Origin: Paenibacillus dakarensis
Lineage (GTDB): Bacteria > Bacillota > Bacilli > Paenibacillales > Paenibacillaceae
Length of the DNA: 64,000 bases
NCBI RefSeq assembly: GCF_001373415.1
Contig: NZ_CDSE01000032.1
Span: 1 to 64,000, forward strand
Direction of reading: 5' to 3'
Under the pieces are notes generated by a model. That model had not been told where the DNA came from. It saw nothing but the letters and a program-made list of their open reading frames with translations, and did not search any database. Of this stretch, positions 10,772 through 19,733 are shown one piece after another. The translations under genes were made by a program, and so were the position numbers. Within the stretch, counting starts at the first letter, position 1. Each line of letters starts with the position of its first letter.

Positions 10772-11551
10772 CTATACCAGGTAATACCTGCGCACTCCTA
10801 TTCTCGCTTGATAGGACGGATTCAGCCGGCGTAAATATTCGAAGTCCAGGTAGTTGATCTGATCGGTTAAGTAAGCGGAGGTCGTGCTGCCCGGAATTCT
10901 TCTTCTATTTAGGGAAAGGATCATTTCCTCCCCGTTCCTGACTCCAATCCCATGCCCGAAGTACCGGTCCGTCGACAGCACAATGGCGTTCTCTCCGCGC
11001 CACTGCGGGGTCAGGGGATTAAAGTCGGGGTTCGCAAAATAGACAACATCCCCCGGGTAGGCTTCATTCTTATTGTGAATAATACGGATCGGCAGGTCGC
11101 GGTCATACTGCCAGTCATACAAGAGCAGGTTCTGGAAATAGATATTAAAAGCTTCCTCTCCGATCGTATCCAGCACAGCTTTATACAAAATAACCACCAT
11201 GGCTGTAGCGCACTCGAAACCGTATAGGCGGCCATTTACAAAAATGTCGTTGAGTGCATCCGAGCTGCGTACATCCGGTCTTTGCTGTAAACCCCCGTCT
11301 TCTCTCCGGTACCAAAACCTTTCATTTGCCTTGGATGTTTTAAAAGTGGCAAAGGCCGCATTGCTGGCATCCAGGGCTATGGCCGCCCCTACAATGTGGC
11401 TTCGCATCCTCAGTTCAAACCGCAAGGCGTCAGGGGATGGATATCGGTACACAACCGGGCTGTTCTGTTTTTGCTGCAAAATGCTTCTCTCCAGCTCCGT
11501 TAGCGTGGATGCATTGATCTGCCCTATATCTCCATTCATGATCTGAATCAT
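10772..11551 (-). CDS. tgl: protein-glutamine gamma-glutamyltransferase Tgl
   Basis: Tgl cross-links spore coat proteins by forming epsilon-(gamma-glutamyl)lysine bonds. The family hallmark FECATA carries the catalytic cysteine at residue 114, and the following LLYDWQYD and QWRGENAIVL blocks match B. subtilis Tgl as I recall it. The start at 11551 gives 259 residues beginning MIQIMNG, aligns with the B. subtilis N terminus, and has GGAGGG five bases upstream. An upstream in-frame ATG lacks such a site. The C terminus is about 15-20 residues longer than in B. subtilis. It stands alone and is convergent with the CRISPR array. Confidence 0.92.
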   Translation of the reverse strand: MIQIMNGDIGQINASTLTELERSILQQKQNSPVVYRYPSPDALRFELRMRSHIVGAAIALDASNAAFATFKTSKANERFWYRREDGGLQQRPDVRSSDALNDIFVNGRLYGFECATAMVVILYKAVLDTIGEEAFNIYFQNLLLYDWQYDRDLPIRIIHNKNEAYPGDVVYFANPDFNPLTPQWRGENAIVLSTDRYFGHGIGVRNGEEMILSLNRRRIPGSTTSAYLTDQINYLDFEYLRRLNPSYQARIGVRRYYLV

Positions 11552-11705
11552 GCCGTCCCTCCATTTAACAAGTGACATGTGCATTTAACTATAGGATATA
11601 GTACGGTCTAACCGGGTACTTCGTGTACAATTTAGTGTAATTGATTTTCAAATCCTAAACTCCTGCGATCACGCATACATTTGGTATAAAGGGAGTGTGA
11701 TCCAT

Positions 11706-12053
11706 ATGGACAATAAGCTGAGACGATACCACCACCTCAAGCAGAAACAGAAAGAGATAGAGCAGGAATTAACGGAATTACGGAGTGAGATTATAGACCA
11801 TTGCAGAAACAATGAAGTGACAGAGCTCGAACAAGGGGGATACAGGGCGAAGCTTGTTCTGCAGGAACGGAAGGAATTCGATGACAAGAAGCTGTATGAA
11901 GCACTTCCTGATCCTGTAGTCTGGCAAATGCTCTCCAAGGCAGATTCCACGAAAATATCGAGCCTGGTCACTTTGGGTGTCATTTCCGCGGAGAAGATTA
12001 AAGATACATACTCAATTAAGCAGGTCACACTGCTGCAGGTGGATAAGAAATGA
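11706..12053 (+). CDS. small conserved protein with N-terminal coiled coil
   Basis: This is a 115-residue charged protein. Residues 1-40 are predicted as a coiled coil rich in K, E and Q. After that comes a beta-like GGYRAKLVLQERKEFD stretch and a C-terminal helical part. AAGGGAG lies about 10 bases upstream of the chosen ATG, and a GTG three codons earlier is possible. The layout (coiled coil, then a glycine-start strand, then a Pro-containing helix) is loosely like phage Gp157-type proteins, but I cannot assign a family. A strong terminator follows. Confidence 0.7.
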   Translation: MDNKLRRYHHLKQKQKEIEQELTELRSEIIDHCRNNEVTELEQGGYRAKLVLQERKEFDDKKLYEALPDPVVWQMLSKADSTKISSLVTLGVISAEKIKDTYSIKQVTLLQVDKK

Positions 12054-12058
12054 AACGG

Positions 12059-12098
12059 ATAATCCCGCCGCTTATGTTAGGGAGGGGTTATTTTTTTT
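12059..12098 (+). terminator. rho-independent terminator
   Basis: ATAATCCCGCC pairs imperfectly with GGGAGGGGTTAT and is followed by a run of eight T. It ends the 11706 transcription unit. Confidence 0.75.
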
Positions 12099-12222
12099 GT
12101 TTCGGTTCGGATCGGTCATCTACCGCAATATTTCATCATGCTTGTATGAATAATCCTGGAAAGAGGATATAATGAAGGTCCGAGCTATTTTTTGAGAGTT
12201 ACAGGGTGTATTGAAGAAGGGA

Positions 12223-12699
12223 ATGAATGATTTGACTACAGAAGATATGAATCACGAAGTGAATGAAGAGATCGCCACATATCAAGAACTGAAGGCAGCG
12301 GCTAACCGTACAGCAGATTGGCGTGAGCGTCTGAGAGCGGTGGAGGCACTGGGGAAGATCGACAACCCGCAAGCACTGGATGTTCTGAAGCACCGGATGA
12401 TGAACGACCCGGTATATAAAGTCCAAGAGGCTGCATATGTACAATTAAAGGAAATTGGCGAGAATGTAGAAAAGCCTGCAAGAAGCCAGGAGGAACCTGT
12501 TAAGGGGCTAACGAAAATGCTGGTTAGAATTAAAAAGAGTCTTCCAGCGGGGCATACCTACGAGGAGTTCAAAGAAAAGCTCAAGAAGATGAGAATTGAC
12601 GTATATGACACGTACGAAGGAAACAAAGGCGAGGATTTCGACAAGTGGCTCGAAGAGAAATGGGCTTCGCTGCGGACAAGCCAGTCGAAAAAGGCATAA
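12223..12699 (+). CDS. HEAT-repeat-like conserved protein
   Basis: This cytoplasmic protein has about 158 residues. Residues 15-85 form a HEAT/PBS-lyase-like repeat pair (WRERLRAVEALGKIDNPQALDVLKHRM...VQEAAYVQL). The C-terminal half is basic and helical, ending in a Trp-rich EDFDKWLEEKWASLR segment. The start is ambiguous: ATG 12223 has the AAGGGA site directly against it, TTG 12232 is better spaced from that site, and TTG 12211 is also in frame. It is followed by two small genes with short gaps, suggesting an operon. No function is assigned. Confidence 0.8.
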   Translation: MNDLTTEDMNHEVNEEIATYQELKAAANRTADWRERLRAVEALGKIDNPQALDVLKHRMMNDPVYKVQEAAYVQLKEIGENVEKPARSQEEPVKGLTKMLVRIKKSLPAGHTYEEFKEKLKKMRIDVYDTYEGNKGEDFDKWLEEKWASLRTSQSKKA

Positions 12700-12716
12700 C
12701 ATAACGGAGTGATGAT

Positions 12717-12902
12717 TTGAGCAAAGCAAAGGGTAAGGGCGGAACAGGCCGGGGAACAGGAAAGAAAGGCTGGAATCGCTGGCAGGCAAGTGCCAACAGA
12801 GCGAAGAGTGCCCCTAAACCATATAAGAGTAAGAACACAAAGAATCAGGACAGTGTACAAGCGGATAATTCCAGGATTGATGAGAATAAATTGGACATGT
12901 AG
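12717..12902 (+). CDS. small highly basic protein (DUF3934-like)
   Basis: This 61-residue protein is read from a TTG start, with GGAGTGAT just upstream. Residues 1-40 are very rich in Lys and Gly with KGGTGRGTGKKGWNRWQ, a pattern I associate with the DUF3934 family of Firmicutes. The remaining 20 residues are polar and probably disordered. The basic Gly-rich composition suggests nucleic-acid or ribosome contact, but this is inference. It sits 17 bases after the HEAT-like gene and 35 bases before the next small gene. Confidence 0.75.
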   Translation: MSKAKGKGGTGRGTGKKGWNRWQASANRAKSAPKPYKSKNTKNQDSVQADNSRIDENKLDM

Positions 12903-12937
12903 TCCATATGGTGTGAACTTAATTAAGGAGTGGTCAT

Positions 12938-13243
12938 TTGAGGAAACAAAAACCAATGTCATTTGAAGAACTGCTGGCAGATTTGCAAGGGCAGAAGGCA
13001 GCCCAGAACGATCCTAACCATGTATCATTAGATGTTCTTTTTAATGAATCGTTCATGAGCAAGCACTCTAAATTCAACAGCTTTAGTGCTTTTGTTGAGA
13101 AGGGGAACTTTCAAGTAGAAACGCAGGCGGATATCGACAATATTCCAGATGAACTGTTTGACCGGCATATTGCCAGAGAGACGGATTTTCCGGACTGGAA
13201 ATCGATGCTGGATACAGCGACGAAAGAATATGCCAATAAATAA
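12938..13243 (+). CDS. small conserved protein of unknown function
   Basis: This is a 101-residue acidic protein read from a TTG start with AAGGAG upstream. It begins MRKQKPMSFEELLADL and contains the stretch FDRHIARETDFPDWKSML near the C terminus. No signal peptide or membrane segment is seen. It is the third gene in the 12.2-13.2 kb cluster and the second in a row with a probable TTG start. A terminator follows 22 bases after its stop. I do not recognise the family. Confidence 0.7.
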   Translation: MRKQKPMSFEELLADLQGQKAAQNDPNHVSLDVLFNESFMSKHSKFNSFSAFVEKGNFQVETQADIDNIPDELFDRHIARETDFPDWKSMLDTATKEYANK

Positions 13244-13264
13244 CTGCATCATAATAGACCTCAC

Positions 13265-13303
13265 AAAGACACGGGATGATTGTATGATTTCGTGTCTTTT
13301 TGT
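13265..13303 (+). terminator. rho-independent terminator
   Basis: AAAGACACG (13265-13273) pairs with CGTGTCTTT (13291-13299), followed by TT. It ends the small-gene cluster. Confidence 0.75.
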
Positions 13304-13327
13304 GTTTGTCGGGTTTACCTCACGAAA

Positions 13328-13378
13328 CGAGGGCATCCCAGGTCAACAGACCAGACCTATTGGGATGCCCTCGTTTTT
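13328..13378 (-). terminator. terminator between convergent units (likely bidirectional)
   Basis: CGAGGGCATCCCA pairs perfectly with TGGGATGCCCTCG over 13 bp around a 20-base loop, with T5 on the plus side and an A-rich 5' side. It lies 13 bases past the stop of the minus-strand MFS gene and can serve both directions. Confidence 0.75.
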
Positions 13379-13390
13379 GCATTACTTTCA

Positions 13391-14665
13391 TTAGGATAAT
13401 ACAACACTTCTTCGTTCTGATCTCCTCACAAGCAGGACATAACACAATACAGCTCCCAGATCGGTACCGAAGATGACCATCCCCATCGGAACAGCGGTCT
13501 GGCTGCCCAGAATGCCCACAAGCGGAATCACAAGCGCCCCTAAAATATACGACAATAAACCAAGCAGGGCTGAGGCACTTCCTGCTGCATGTCCATAATT
13601 TTGCAGTGCCAGTGAAGCGCCGGCTGTACCGACAATACCAACACAGGAAACAACGATAAAGAGCGGCGGCAGGATAAGCCCAAGTCCAGCGCCGCTTGCG
13701 ATAGCCAGCAGCAGCATAGAGCCGCCGATCATTGCCAGCACAACACCGGATAAGAACAATTTCTGCTCACTGACCCTGCCTGCAAGACGTCCTGTGATTT
13801 GTCCTGCGATAATGATACCGATCCCGTTGGCTGCGAAGATAAGGCCGAATGTCTGTGGCGAAACACCGAAGATATCCTGCAGCACAAAGGGGGATCCGGA
13901 AATATATGCGAACATGGCGGCTGTAACAAGACCCTGGCACAGAGCCAGTCCTATAAATCTTCGGTCCCGCAGCAAGGCTCCGAATGTGGAAAGAGTATTC
14001 ATGACCCCGCCTTTGGATCGCTTCTCGGGGCTCAATGTCTCAGGAAGCCCGAATAGTACTGCAAGAAGCATCGCGATACCGATTAGCATGAGCACGATGA
14101 ACACACCTCTCCAGGAGGTGAATTTCAGAAGCTGTCCTCCTATAATCGGAGAGAGAATCGGCGCAGCTCCGTTAACCAGCATCAGCATGGAGAAGTATTT
14201 GGTCAGCTCAGAGCCGGAATACATATCTCTTACAACAGCCCGGGAGATAACGATTCCCGCAGAACCTGCGATTCCCTGGATGAAGCGAAGGGCAATTAAC
14301 ATTTCAATCGACGTGCTAAAGGCACATAGTAAAGATGCGACTCCATAAACAATCATTCCGATAATAAGAGGCAAACGTCTCCCGCGTACATCACTTAGAG
14401 GTCCTGCAAACAGCTGTCCCACAGACAGGCCGATCAGGCAAGAAGTCAGACTAAGCTGTGTCAGGGATGTCGTTGTATGCATGGTCTTGGCCAATTCCGG
14501 TAAAGAAGGCAAGTACATATCCAGCGAAAAAGGGCCAAAAGCAGATAAAGCTCCCAAAATCAGAATCAGCCATAATCGGCCTGATCCTGGCTTCTTACGC
14601 TTCTCCGACTGCTCCAGTTGTTGCGTTACTTTATCATTTCTAATCGTTTGTTCTGATTCACTCAA
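13391..14665 (-). CDS. Bcr/CflA-type MFS drug exporter
   Basis: This is a 424-residue 12-helix major facilitator, probably a proton-coupled exporter of drugs or other small molecules. The DHA1-type motif GPLSDVRGRRLPL follows helix 2, the Bcr/CflA-like opening FSLDMYLPSLPELA is in helix 1, and the antiporter-type motif GIAGSAGIVISRAVVRD is in helices 4-5. An N-terminal cytoplasmic stretch of about 30 charged residues precedes helix 1. The gene is monocistronic and convergent with the small-gene cluster. The substrate cannot be inferred. Confidence 0.88.
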   Translation of the reverse strand: MSESEQTIRNDKVTQQLEQSEKRKKPGSGRLWLILILGALSAFGPFSLDMYLPSLPELAKTMHTTTSLTQLSLTSCLIGLSVGQLFAGPLSDVRGRRLPLIIGMIVYGVASLLCAFSTSIEMLIALRFIQGIAGSAGIVISRAVVRDMYSGSELTKYFSMLMLVNGAAPILSPIIGGQLLKFTSWRGVFIVLMLIGIAMLLAVLFGLPETLSPEKRSKGGVMNTLSTFGALLRDRRFIGLALCQGLVTAAMFAYISGSPFVLQDIFGVSPQTFGLIFAANGIGIIIAGQITGRLAGRVSEQKLFLSGVVLAMIGGSMLLLAIASGAGLGLILPPLFIVVSCVGIVGTAGASLALQNYGHAAGSASALLGLLSYILGALVIPLVGILGSQTAVPMGMVIFGTDLGAVLCYVLLVRRSERRSVVLS

Positions 14666-14781
14666 CAGTTGCTCAACCTTTCCTTCCTATGTATGTTAAC
14701 AGCATCCTTCGTGAGCCTATTTCTATAAACATTAGCATATTACTACGTTCTGTGACCATTCAATTTTGAAACCTGATATAT

Positions 14782-14813
14782 AAAAAAAGACCCAAGCGAT
14801 TAGCCTGAGCTCT
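14782..14813 (-). terminator. candidate terminator of the YheC/YheD gene
   Basis: On the minus strand a GC-rich imperfect hairpin region (GAGCTCAGGC...CGCTTGGGTC) runs into seven T. The stem is imperfect and the call is tentative. Confidence 0.4.
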
Positions 14814-14823
14814 GGAGGTGGTG

Positions 14824-15579
14824 CTATTTGGTTCGACCGTATTGTCTGGCATATGACAGAATCCGATGATAAAGCGATTTGTCCTTCAAATTTTTCACCG
14901 GATAGAATTGAGGTCGTGTGTTTACTTCTAATATCCATGGCTTCCTGTGCTTATCCAGAGCGACGTCCAGCCCGAGCTCCTTAAAACCTTTGTGATGGCG
15001 GTCGAAGCTTTGTCCTACCGATATCCCAAGCTGCTTCAGCTGCGACTCCATGCGCTGGATAGCTTGATTGTCATATCCCGCACCGGCGAGGGTTTTATGA
15101 AAATATCCGATGGATCCGCCTTGATTGTAGTTGGTAGCAATCTTATTCGGCTTTCCGATTTTGGTGAATAGGCCTGGGCTTGCCCAGGAGCCCTTGTTCG
15201 TTTTCTGGATCATCACCCGAATATCAAACGGTCTTCCGTTACTCTTTGCCAAGGTGATTCCCTTTTGCAGAAGGAAGTCTGTCTTCCCTGCGAATCGCTT
15301 GAGCTCCTTATACAGCTGTTCTTGTGTTTTGTAAGTCGTTTTCGCTGCATTATACTGCATCTGATAACCGTGGCCTTGTCTCTTGATTCGAATGATTCTT
15401 GACCCTCCGCTGCCATTGGTCGGTTTAAAGAAAACGGTAGAATAGGAGGAGAGCATGGATGCCAGATTTCCTTGGCTGAATGGCATTGTAGCAGGTACGT
15501 ATGGTCTCAAATGAGACTCTTCCAGAAGCCATTTGGTTTTCTTCCATTTGCTTTTGATTGTACTGCTTTTATAGGACAT
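14824..15579 (-). CDS. YheC/YheD family protein, ATP-grasp fold
   Basis: The protein has 251 residues. The YheC/YheD family of endospore formers includes forespore coat-associated proteins with an ATP-grasp-like fold. Visible signatures are FFKPTNGSGGSRI near residues 50-62 (nucleotide-binding Lys and Gly loop), PFDIRVMIQK near 117-126, and the C-terminal ELGLDVALDKHRKPWILEVNTRP with the metal-binding acid and Asn typical of ATP-grasp enzymes. It is shorter than the two-domain B. subtilis YheC/YheD and contains only the ATP-grasp part. A role in spore coat or envelope is inferred from the family. Confidence 0.88.
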   Translation of the reverse strand: MSYKSSTIKSKWKKTKWLLEESHLRPYVPATMPFSQGNLASMLSSYSTVFFKPTNGSGGSRIIRIKRQGHGYQMQYNAAKTTYKTQEQLYKELKRFAGKTDFLLQKGITLAKSNGRPFDIRVMIQKTNKGSWASPGLFTKIGKPNKIATNYNQGGSIGYFHKTLAGAGYDNQAIQRMESQLKQLGISVGQSFDRHHKGFKELGLDVALDKHRKPWILEVNTRPQFYPVKNLKDKSLYHRILSYARQYGRTK

Positions 15580-15765
15580 GGTAAAACGATACCCTCCTCA
15601 TTTTTTGACAGCATATGAAGAGGCATACCTGCTTGTCACTGCCATTGCCTACTAGAAGGGGAAACTATTAAATATTATGCACCAGGAGGTACTGATTATT
15701 TCAAGTAATTAGTATATATTGGTTAAAGCGGCTTCATTATTTCAAAAAAAGAAGGGTTCCCTATC

Positions 15766-17118
15766 ATGAGCTTATTTGTACGTGAGAAGCAGTTCTACAA
15801 AAGTTTTTTCTGGTTGACCTTGATCATTGGCCTTCAGAATATTATTTCTCTTGGTGTAAATCTATCAGACAACATTATGCTAGGCGGATATAGTGAATCG
15901 GCCCTTTCTGGTGTATCACTGGCGAATCAGATTCAGTTCCTCTTACAGATGCTTGTGATGGGTTCAGCTGAGGGTCTTGTCATTATGGCATCCAGGTATT
16001 GGGGAGCGAAGGACATCGTGTCGATCCGCAAGGTGGCAAGCATCGGTATGCGCATGGCCTTGGTATTAAGTGCGGTATTATGGGCGGTAGTGTTCTTTTT
16101 CCCTCATGCGACATTATCTGTCTTTACAAGCGGAGAAAATGTCATTGGAGAAGGCGTTAAGTATTTGCAGATCATATGCTTTTCGTATATTTTCTTCGCG
16201 ATCACCAGCATCCTGCTGGCCTCCCTGCGAAGTGTAGAAACAGTGAAGATCGGTTTTATTGTGTCCTTGTCCACGCTTGTGATTAATGTGGTATTGAACT
16301 ATGTGCTTATATATGGTCATTTCGGATTTCCGGAGCTTGGCATTCAAGGCTCAGCGATAGCCACGCTATTAGCCAGAATCATTGAAACAGTTATTGTTAT
16401 CACATATATCAAGAAATATGACCGCAAAATATTAATCCAGCTGAAGGATTTCTTCCAGCTTGACCTGAGTTTGTTTAGACAGTATATAAAAATCGGCTCC
16501 CCGATATTATTGTCCAATACGATCTGGGGTCTCGCTATGGGGGCGCAGACAGCAATTCTTGGTCATATGGGAGCATCGGCTATTGCAGCTAACAGCATAG
16601 CAACAACGGTGTTCCAGCTCGTCACAGTTGGGATTTACGCTTCAGCCAGTGCAACCGCGGTGGTTATCGGGAAGACAATCGGGGGAGGATTTTCAGATAA
16701 AATCAAAGCCTATGCCAAAACGCTGCAAATCCTCTATCTGTTCCTGGGATTGGTTTCGGGCGCAGTCTTGTTTATTCTAAAGGATTATGTGCTGGATTTA
16801 TATACGATTTCTGGTGAAGCGAAGGCGCTTGCCCTGCAGTTCATGGCGATTTTATCGATAACGGTGGTCGGCTCCGCCTACCAGATGCCGTCGCTAACAG
16901 GAATTGTGCGGAGCGGGGGCGATACGAAGTTTGTGCTGTACAATGACCTGATATTTATGTGGCTCATCGTGCTGCCGTCTTCGTTCTTGTGTGCATTTGT
17001 GTTCCACCTATCCCCGGTGATCACGTTTATTTGCCTGAAATCGGATCAAATCCTCAAATGCTTCGTAGCTATTGTGAAGGTGAACCGGTTTAAGTGGATA
17101 CGATCGTTTGAATCCTGA
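15766..17118 (+). CDS. MATE family efflux transporter
   Basis: This is a 450-residue, 12-helix multidrug and toxic-compound extrusion protein that exports cationic compounds with Na+ or H+ exchange. The N-terminal half shows LGVNLSDNIMLGGYSESALSG with the conserved Asp, and the second half shows MGAQTAILGHMGASAIAANSIATTV, the equivalent in the inverted repeat. The ATG is preceded by a weak AAAGAAGGG site. The gene stands alone with a clean terminator 19 bases after the stop. Confidence 0.92.
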   Translation: MSLFVREKQFYKSFFWLTLIIGLQNIISLGVNLSDNIMLGGYSESALSGVSLANQIQFLLQMLVMGSAEGLVIMASRYWGAKDIVSIRKVASIGMRMALVLSAVLWAVVFFFPHATLSVFTSGENVIGEGVKYLQIICFSYIFFAITSILLASLRSVETVKIGFIVSLSTLVINVVLNYVLIYGHFGFPELGIQGSAIATLLARIIETVIVITYIKKYDRKILIQLKDFFQLDLSLFRQYIKIGSPILLSNTIWGLAMGAQTAILGHMGASAIAANSIATTVFQLVTVGIYASASATAVVIGKTIGGGFSDKIKAYAKTLQILYLFLGLVSGAVLFILKDYVLDLYTISGEAKALALQFMAILSITVVGSAYQMPSLTGIVRSGGDTKFVLYNDLIFMWLIVLPSSFLCAFVFHLSPVITFICLKSDQILKCFVAIVKVNRFKWIRSFES

Positions 17119-17136
17119 TCAAGAAACGCGAAATAG

Positions 17137-17161
17137 AAAAGCACCCGAGGGGTGCTTTTTT
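17137..17161 (+). terminator. rho-independent terminator
   Basis: AAAAGCACCC-GAG-GGGTGCTTTTTT is a compact 10-bp stem followed by T. It terminates the MATE gene. Confidence 0.9.
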
Positions 17162-17188
17162 ACGCCGAATATACTTGGTTGAGCAACA

Positions 17189-17377
17189 CTAGTGTCCTAC
17201 ATTATGAGACTGAGCATCAATGATCTGCAAAATACCAAACACGATAAGAAATATAGTCATTATGATAAGTGAAATGCCAATCCAGATAATCAGACGTTTA
17301 TTTTCTGTATCTTTTTTTGATTTTACAATCAAAAGAATTCCTGCTAAAAGAAATAGCAGCGCAAGTATAATTACCAC
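17189..17377 (-). CDS. small two-helix membrane protein
   Basis: This 62-residue protein has two clear hydrophobic helices (residues 1-17 and about 28-50) joined by the charged turn KSKKDTENKR. A GTG start at 17377 is preferred because AGGAGG lies six bases upstream. The longer reading frame would overlap the htpG promoter and CIRCE site and has no such ribosome binding site. No family is recognised. It is divergent from htpG and convergent with the MATE gene. Confidence 0.6.
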   Translation of the reverse strand: MVIILALLFLLAGILLIVKSKKDTENKRLIIWIGISLIIMTIFLIVFGILQIIDAQSHNVGH

Positions 17378-17442
17378 TATGAAACCTCCTGTTTTCACCC
17401 AGTATACATTAAAAATAGCCGTACTCCATAACACTAAACATA

Positions 17443-17471
17443 TTGACATAAAAAAACAGAACGTGTTAAAT
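17443..17471 (+). promoter_or_regulatory. sigma-A promoter of htpG
   Basis: TTGACA (17443-17448) and TTAAAT (17466-17471) are separated by 17 bases. The predicted start near 17478 places the CIRCE element at the beginning of the transcript. Confidence 0.75.
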
Positions 17472-17481
17472 AAAAGAAGTG

Positions 17482-17508
17482 TTGGCACTCTCGTTAGTTG
17501 AGTGCTAA
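17482..17508 (+). promoter_or_regulatory. CIRCE operator (HrcA binding site)
   Basis: TTGGCACTC-N9-GAGTGCTAA differs from the CIRCE consensus TTAGCACTC-N9-GAGTGCTAA at one base. It lies immediately after the predicted transcription start and ahead of the htpG ribosome binding site, the normal CIRCE position. HrcA normally represses groE and dnaK operons. In B. subtilis htpG is not under CIRCE control. Confidence 0.93.
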
Positions 17509-17541
17509 AAAAGCTCATTACGATTGAAGGGGGATTCATCC

Positions 17542-19422
17542 ATGGCTAAAAAGGAATTTAAAGCTGAATCGAAACGATTGCTGGAAATGATGATTAACTC
17601 CATCTATACGCATCGTGAAATTTTTCTAAGAGAGCTCATTTCTAATGCAAGTGATGCAATCGATAAAATTTACTACAAAGCGCTTACTGATGAAAATCTG
17701 GTATTTAATAAAGAAGATTACTATATCAAAGTGTCAGCTGATAAGGCGAACCGCACGCTGACGATTACCGACTCCGGAATCGGAATGACTCAGGAAGAAC
17801 TGGAGAACAACCTTGGGGTTATCGCGAAGAGCGGATCACTTGCCTTTAAGGGAGAGAATGAAGCGAAGGACGGCCACAATATTATTGGTCAGTTCGGTGT
17901 CGGCTTCTATTCAGCGTTCATGGTTGCAGATATGGTAACCGTAACAACCAAAGCGCTGGGCAGCGACCAGGCGTTTAAGTGGGAGTCCACAGGTACGGAT
18001 GGCTATACGATTGAGCCTTGTGAGAAGGATTCGGTCGGAACGGAAATTGTCTTGAAGATCAAAGCGAATACAGAAGAAGATCAATATGATGAATGTCTGG
18101 AAGAATACCGTTTGAAAGCGATCATTAAGAAGTATTCGGACTTCATTCGTTACCCAATCAAGATGGACATTAAAGGACAGCGTCCTAAGGAAGATGCCGA
18201 GAATGAATTCGAGGAGTATGTAGAAGAGCAAACCGTCAACAGCATGGTTCCGATCTGGCGTAAAAATAAGGACGAGCTGACAGATGAGGATTACAACAAT
18301 TTCTATGCGGAGAAGCGTTATGGATTTGATAAGCCGCTGAAGCATATCCATATTAAGGCTGACGGCGCAGTGGTCTACAATGCTATTTTGTTCATACCAG
18401 AGAATACGCCATTTGATTATTACACGAAGGAATTTGAAAAAGGTCTGGAGCTTTACTCGAACGGCGTTCTCATCATGGAGAAATGCGGTGACCTGATTCC
18501 GGATTACTTCAGCTTTGTGAAGGGTATGGTGGATTCCGAGGATTTGTCTCTGAACATCTCCCGTGAGATGCTTCAGCATGATCGTCAGCTGACGATGATT
18601 GCGAAGAACATCAAGAACAAGATCAAGAGCGCTCTGCAAAGCATGCTGAAAGATGAGAGAGAGAAATATGAGAAGTTCTACAGTGCCTTTGGCAGACAGC
18701 TGAAATTCGGCGTTTACAACGATTACGGCACACACAAGGACGTTCTGCAAGACCTGCTGATGTTCTACTCTTCTACAGAGAAGAAGCTGGTCACGCTGGA
18801 CGAGTATGTGTCGAGAATGCCTGAAGATCAGAAATACATTTACTATGCAGCTGGCGAATCCACCCAGCGTATTGAGAAGCTTCCGCAGACAGAGATGGTG
18901 GCTGATAAAGGATACGAGATTCTGTACTTTACCGATGATGTGGATGAGTTCGCAATCAAGATGCTGATGACTTATAAAGAAAAAGAATTCAAATCTGTAT
19001 CGAGCGGCGATCTCGGCATCGAGCCGGATGCGGAGGATAAGCCATCCGAAGCGGAAGAAGGCGAGAACAAGGAATTGTTCGAGTCCATGAGCAGCATTCT
19101 GGCCGGGAGAGTGAAGAGCGTGCGCGCATCCAAGCGTCTGAAATCCCATCCGGTGTGCCTCACGGCTGAAGGTGAACTGACGATCGAAATGGAGAAGATT
19201 TTGAAAGCCATGCCGAATGGCCAGGATGTGAAAGCAGATAAAGTGCTGGAGATCAACATCAACCATGATGTGTTCAAGTCGCTGAAAGAGGCGTACAAGG
19301 GTGATCAAGAGAAGCTGGCGCTGTACACGAACCTGCTCTATAATCAGGCATTACTGATCGAAGGATTGACCATTTCCGATCCGGTAGAGTTTACGAACGA
19401 TATTTGCAAGATCATGGTGTAA
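17542..19422 (+). CDS. htpG: chaperone HtpG (bacterial Hsp90)
   Basis: HtpG is an ATP-dependent dimeric chaperone in the cytoplasm. It has 626 residues from the ATG at 17542, which has AAGGGGG about nine bases upstream; an in-frame ATG six codons earlier is unlikely. The N-terminal GHKL ATPase domain shows [19 protein letters not shown] and [15 protein letters not shown]. The middle domain has the [11 protein letters not shown] stretch with the catalytic Arg. The C-terminal dimerisation domain follows an acidic linker near residues 495-515. The large minus-strand ORF opposite this gene is a codon shadow. Confidence 0.98.
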   Translation: MAKKEFKAESKRLLEMMINSIYTHREIFLRELISNASDAIDKIYYKALTDENLVFNKEDYYIKVSADKANRTLTITDSGIGMTQEELENNLGVIAKSGSLAFKGENEAKDGHNIIGQFGVGFYSAFMVADMVTVTTKALGSDQAFKWESTGTDGYTIEPCEKDSVGTEIVLKIKANTEEDQYDECLEEYRLKAIIKKYSDFIRYPIKMDIKGQRPKEDAENEFEEYVEEQTVNSMVPIWRKNKDELTDEDYNNFYAEKRYGFDKPLKHIHIKADGAVVYNAILFIPENTPFDYYTKEFEKGLELYSNGVLIMEKCGDLIPDYFSFVKGMVDSEDLSLNISREMLQHDRQLTMIAKNIKNKIKSALQSMLKDEREKYEKFYSAFGRQLKFGVYNDYGTHKDVLQDLLMFYSSTEKKLVTLDEYVSRMPEDQKYIYYAAGESTQRIEKLPQTEMVADKGYEILYFTDDVDEFAIKMLMTYKEKEFKSVSSGDLGIEPDAEDKPSEAEEGENKELFESMSSILAGRVKSVRASKRLKSHPVCLTAEGELTIEMEKILKAMPNGQDVKADKVLEININHDVFKSLKEAYKGDQEKLALYTNLLYNQALLIEGLTISDPVEFTNDICKIMV

Positions 19423-19457
19423 TGGACACCTATATCTAACGCGTATAATATGAAAAA

Positions 19458-19517
19458 AAGAACCGCTCTTATAAAATGGTGGCAAGTGCCCCCTTTTATC
19501 AAGGGGCGGTTTCTTTT
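19458..19517 (+). terminator. htpG terminator
   Basis: AAAGAACCGC pairs with GCGGTTTCTTT (one bulged base), with inner ATAAAA/TTTTAT pairing, and is followed by T5. The remaining bases to 19733 contain no gene that I can support. Confidence 0.65.
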
Positions 19518-19733
19518 TGTTGTCCGGGGTATTTATCATGCTGCTGATATTATGCCCGCTCAAGGATAGAATTTGGGGCTCGAAATGAACGGCCACCGCA
19601 TCGCAATGTTGTTATGCGCTGCCTAAGCCGCCTTCTGCATCAGTCGTAAAGAGAATGCGAGGTATGGTATGATAGCCGGGTAGAGGTGATTCCGCAGGTG
19701 TATTTTCAGCTTGAGAAGTGGAGTGTTCTTAGA

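Noticed and set aside
17378..17539. Longer N terminus of the small membrane protein starting at 17539
   Set aside because: It would overlap the CIRCE element and htpG promoter and has no ribosome binding site, unlike the GTG at 17377.
17911..19308. 465-codon minus-strand ORF opposite htpG
   Set aside because: Shadow of htpG codon usage; the plus-strand product is a complete, conserved chaperone and the minus product resembles no family.
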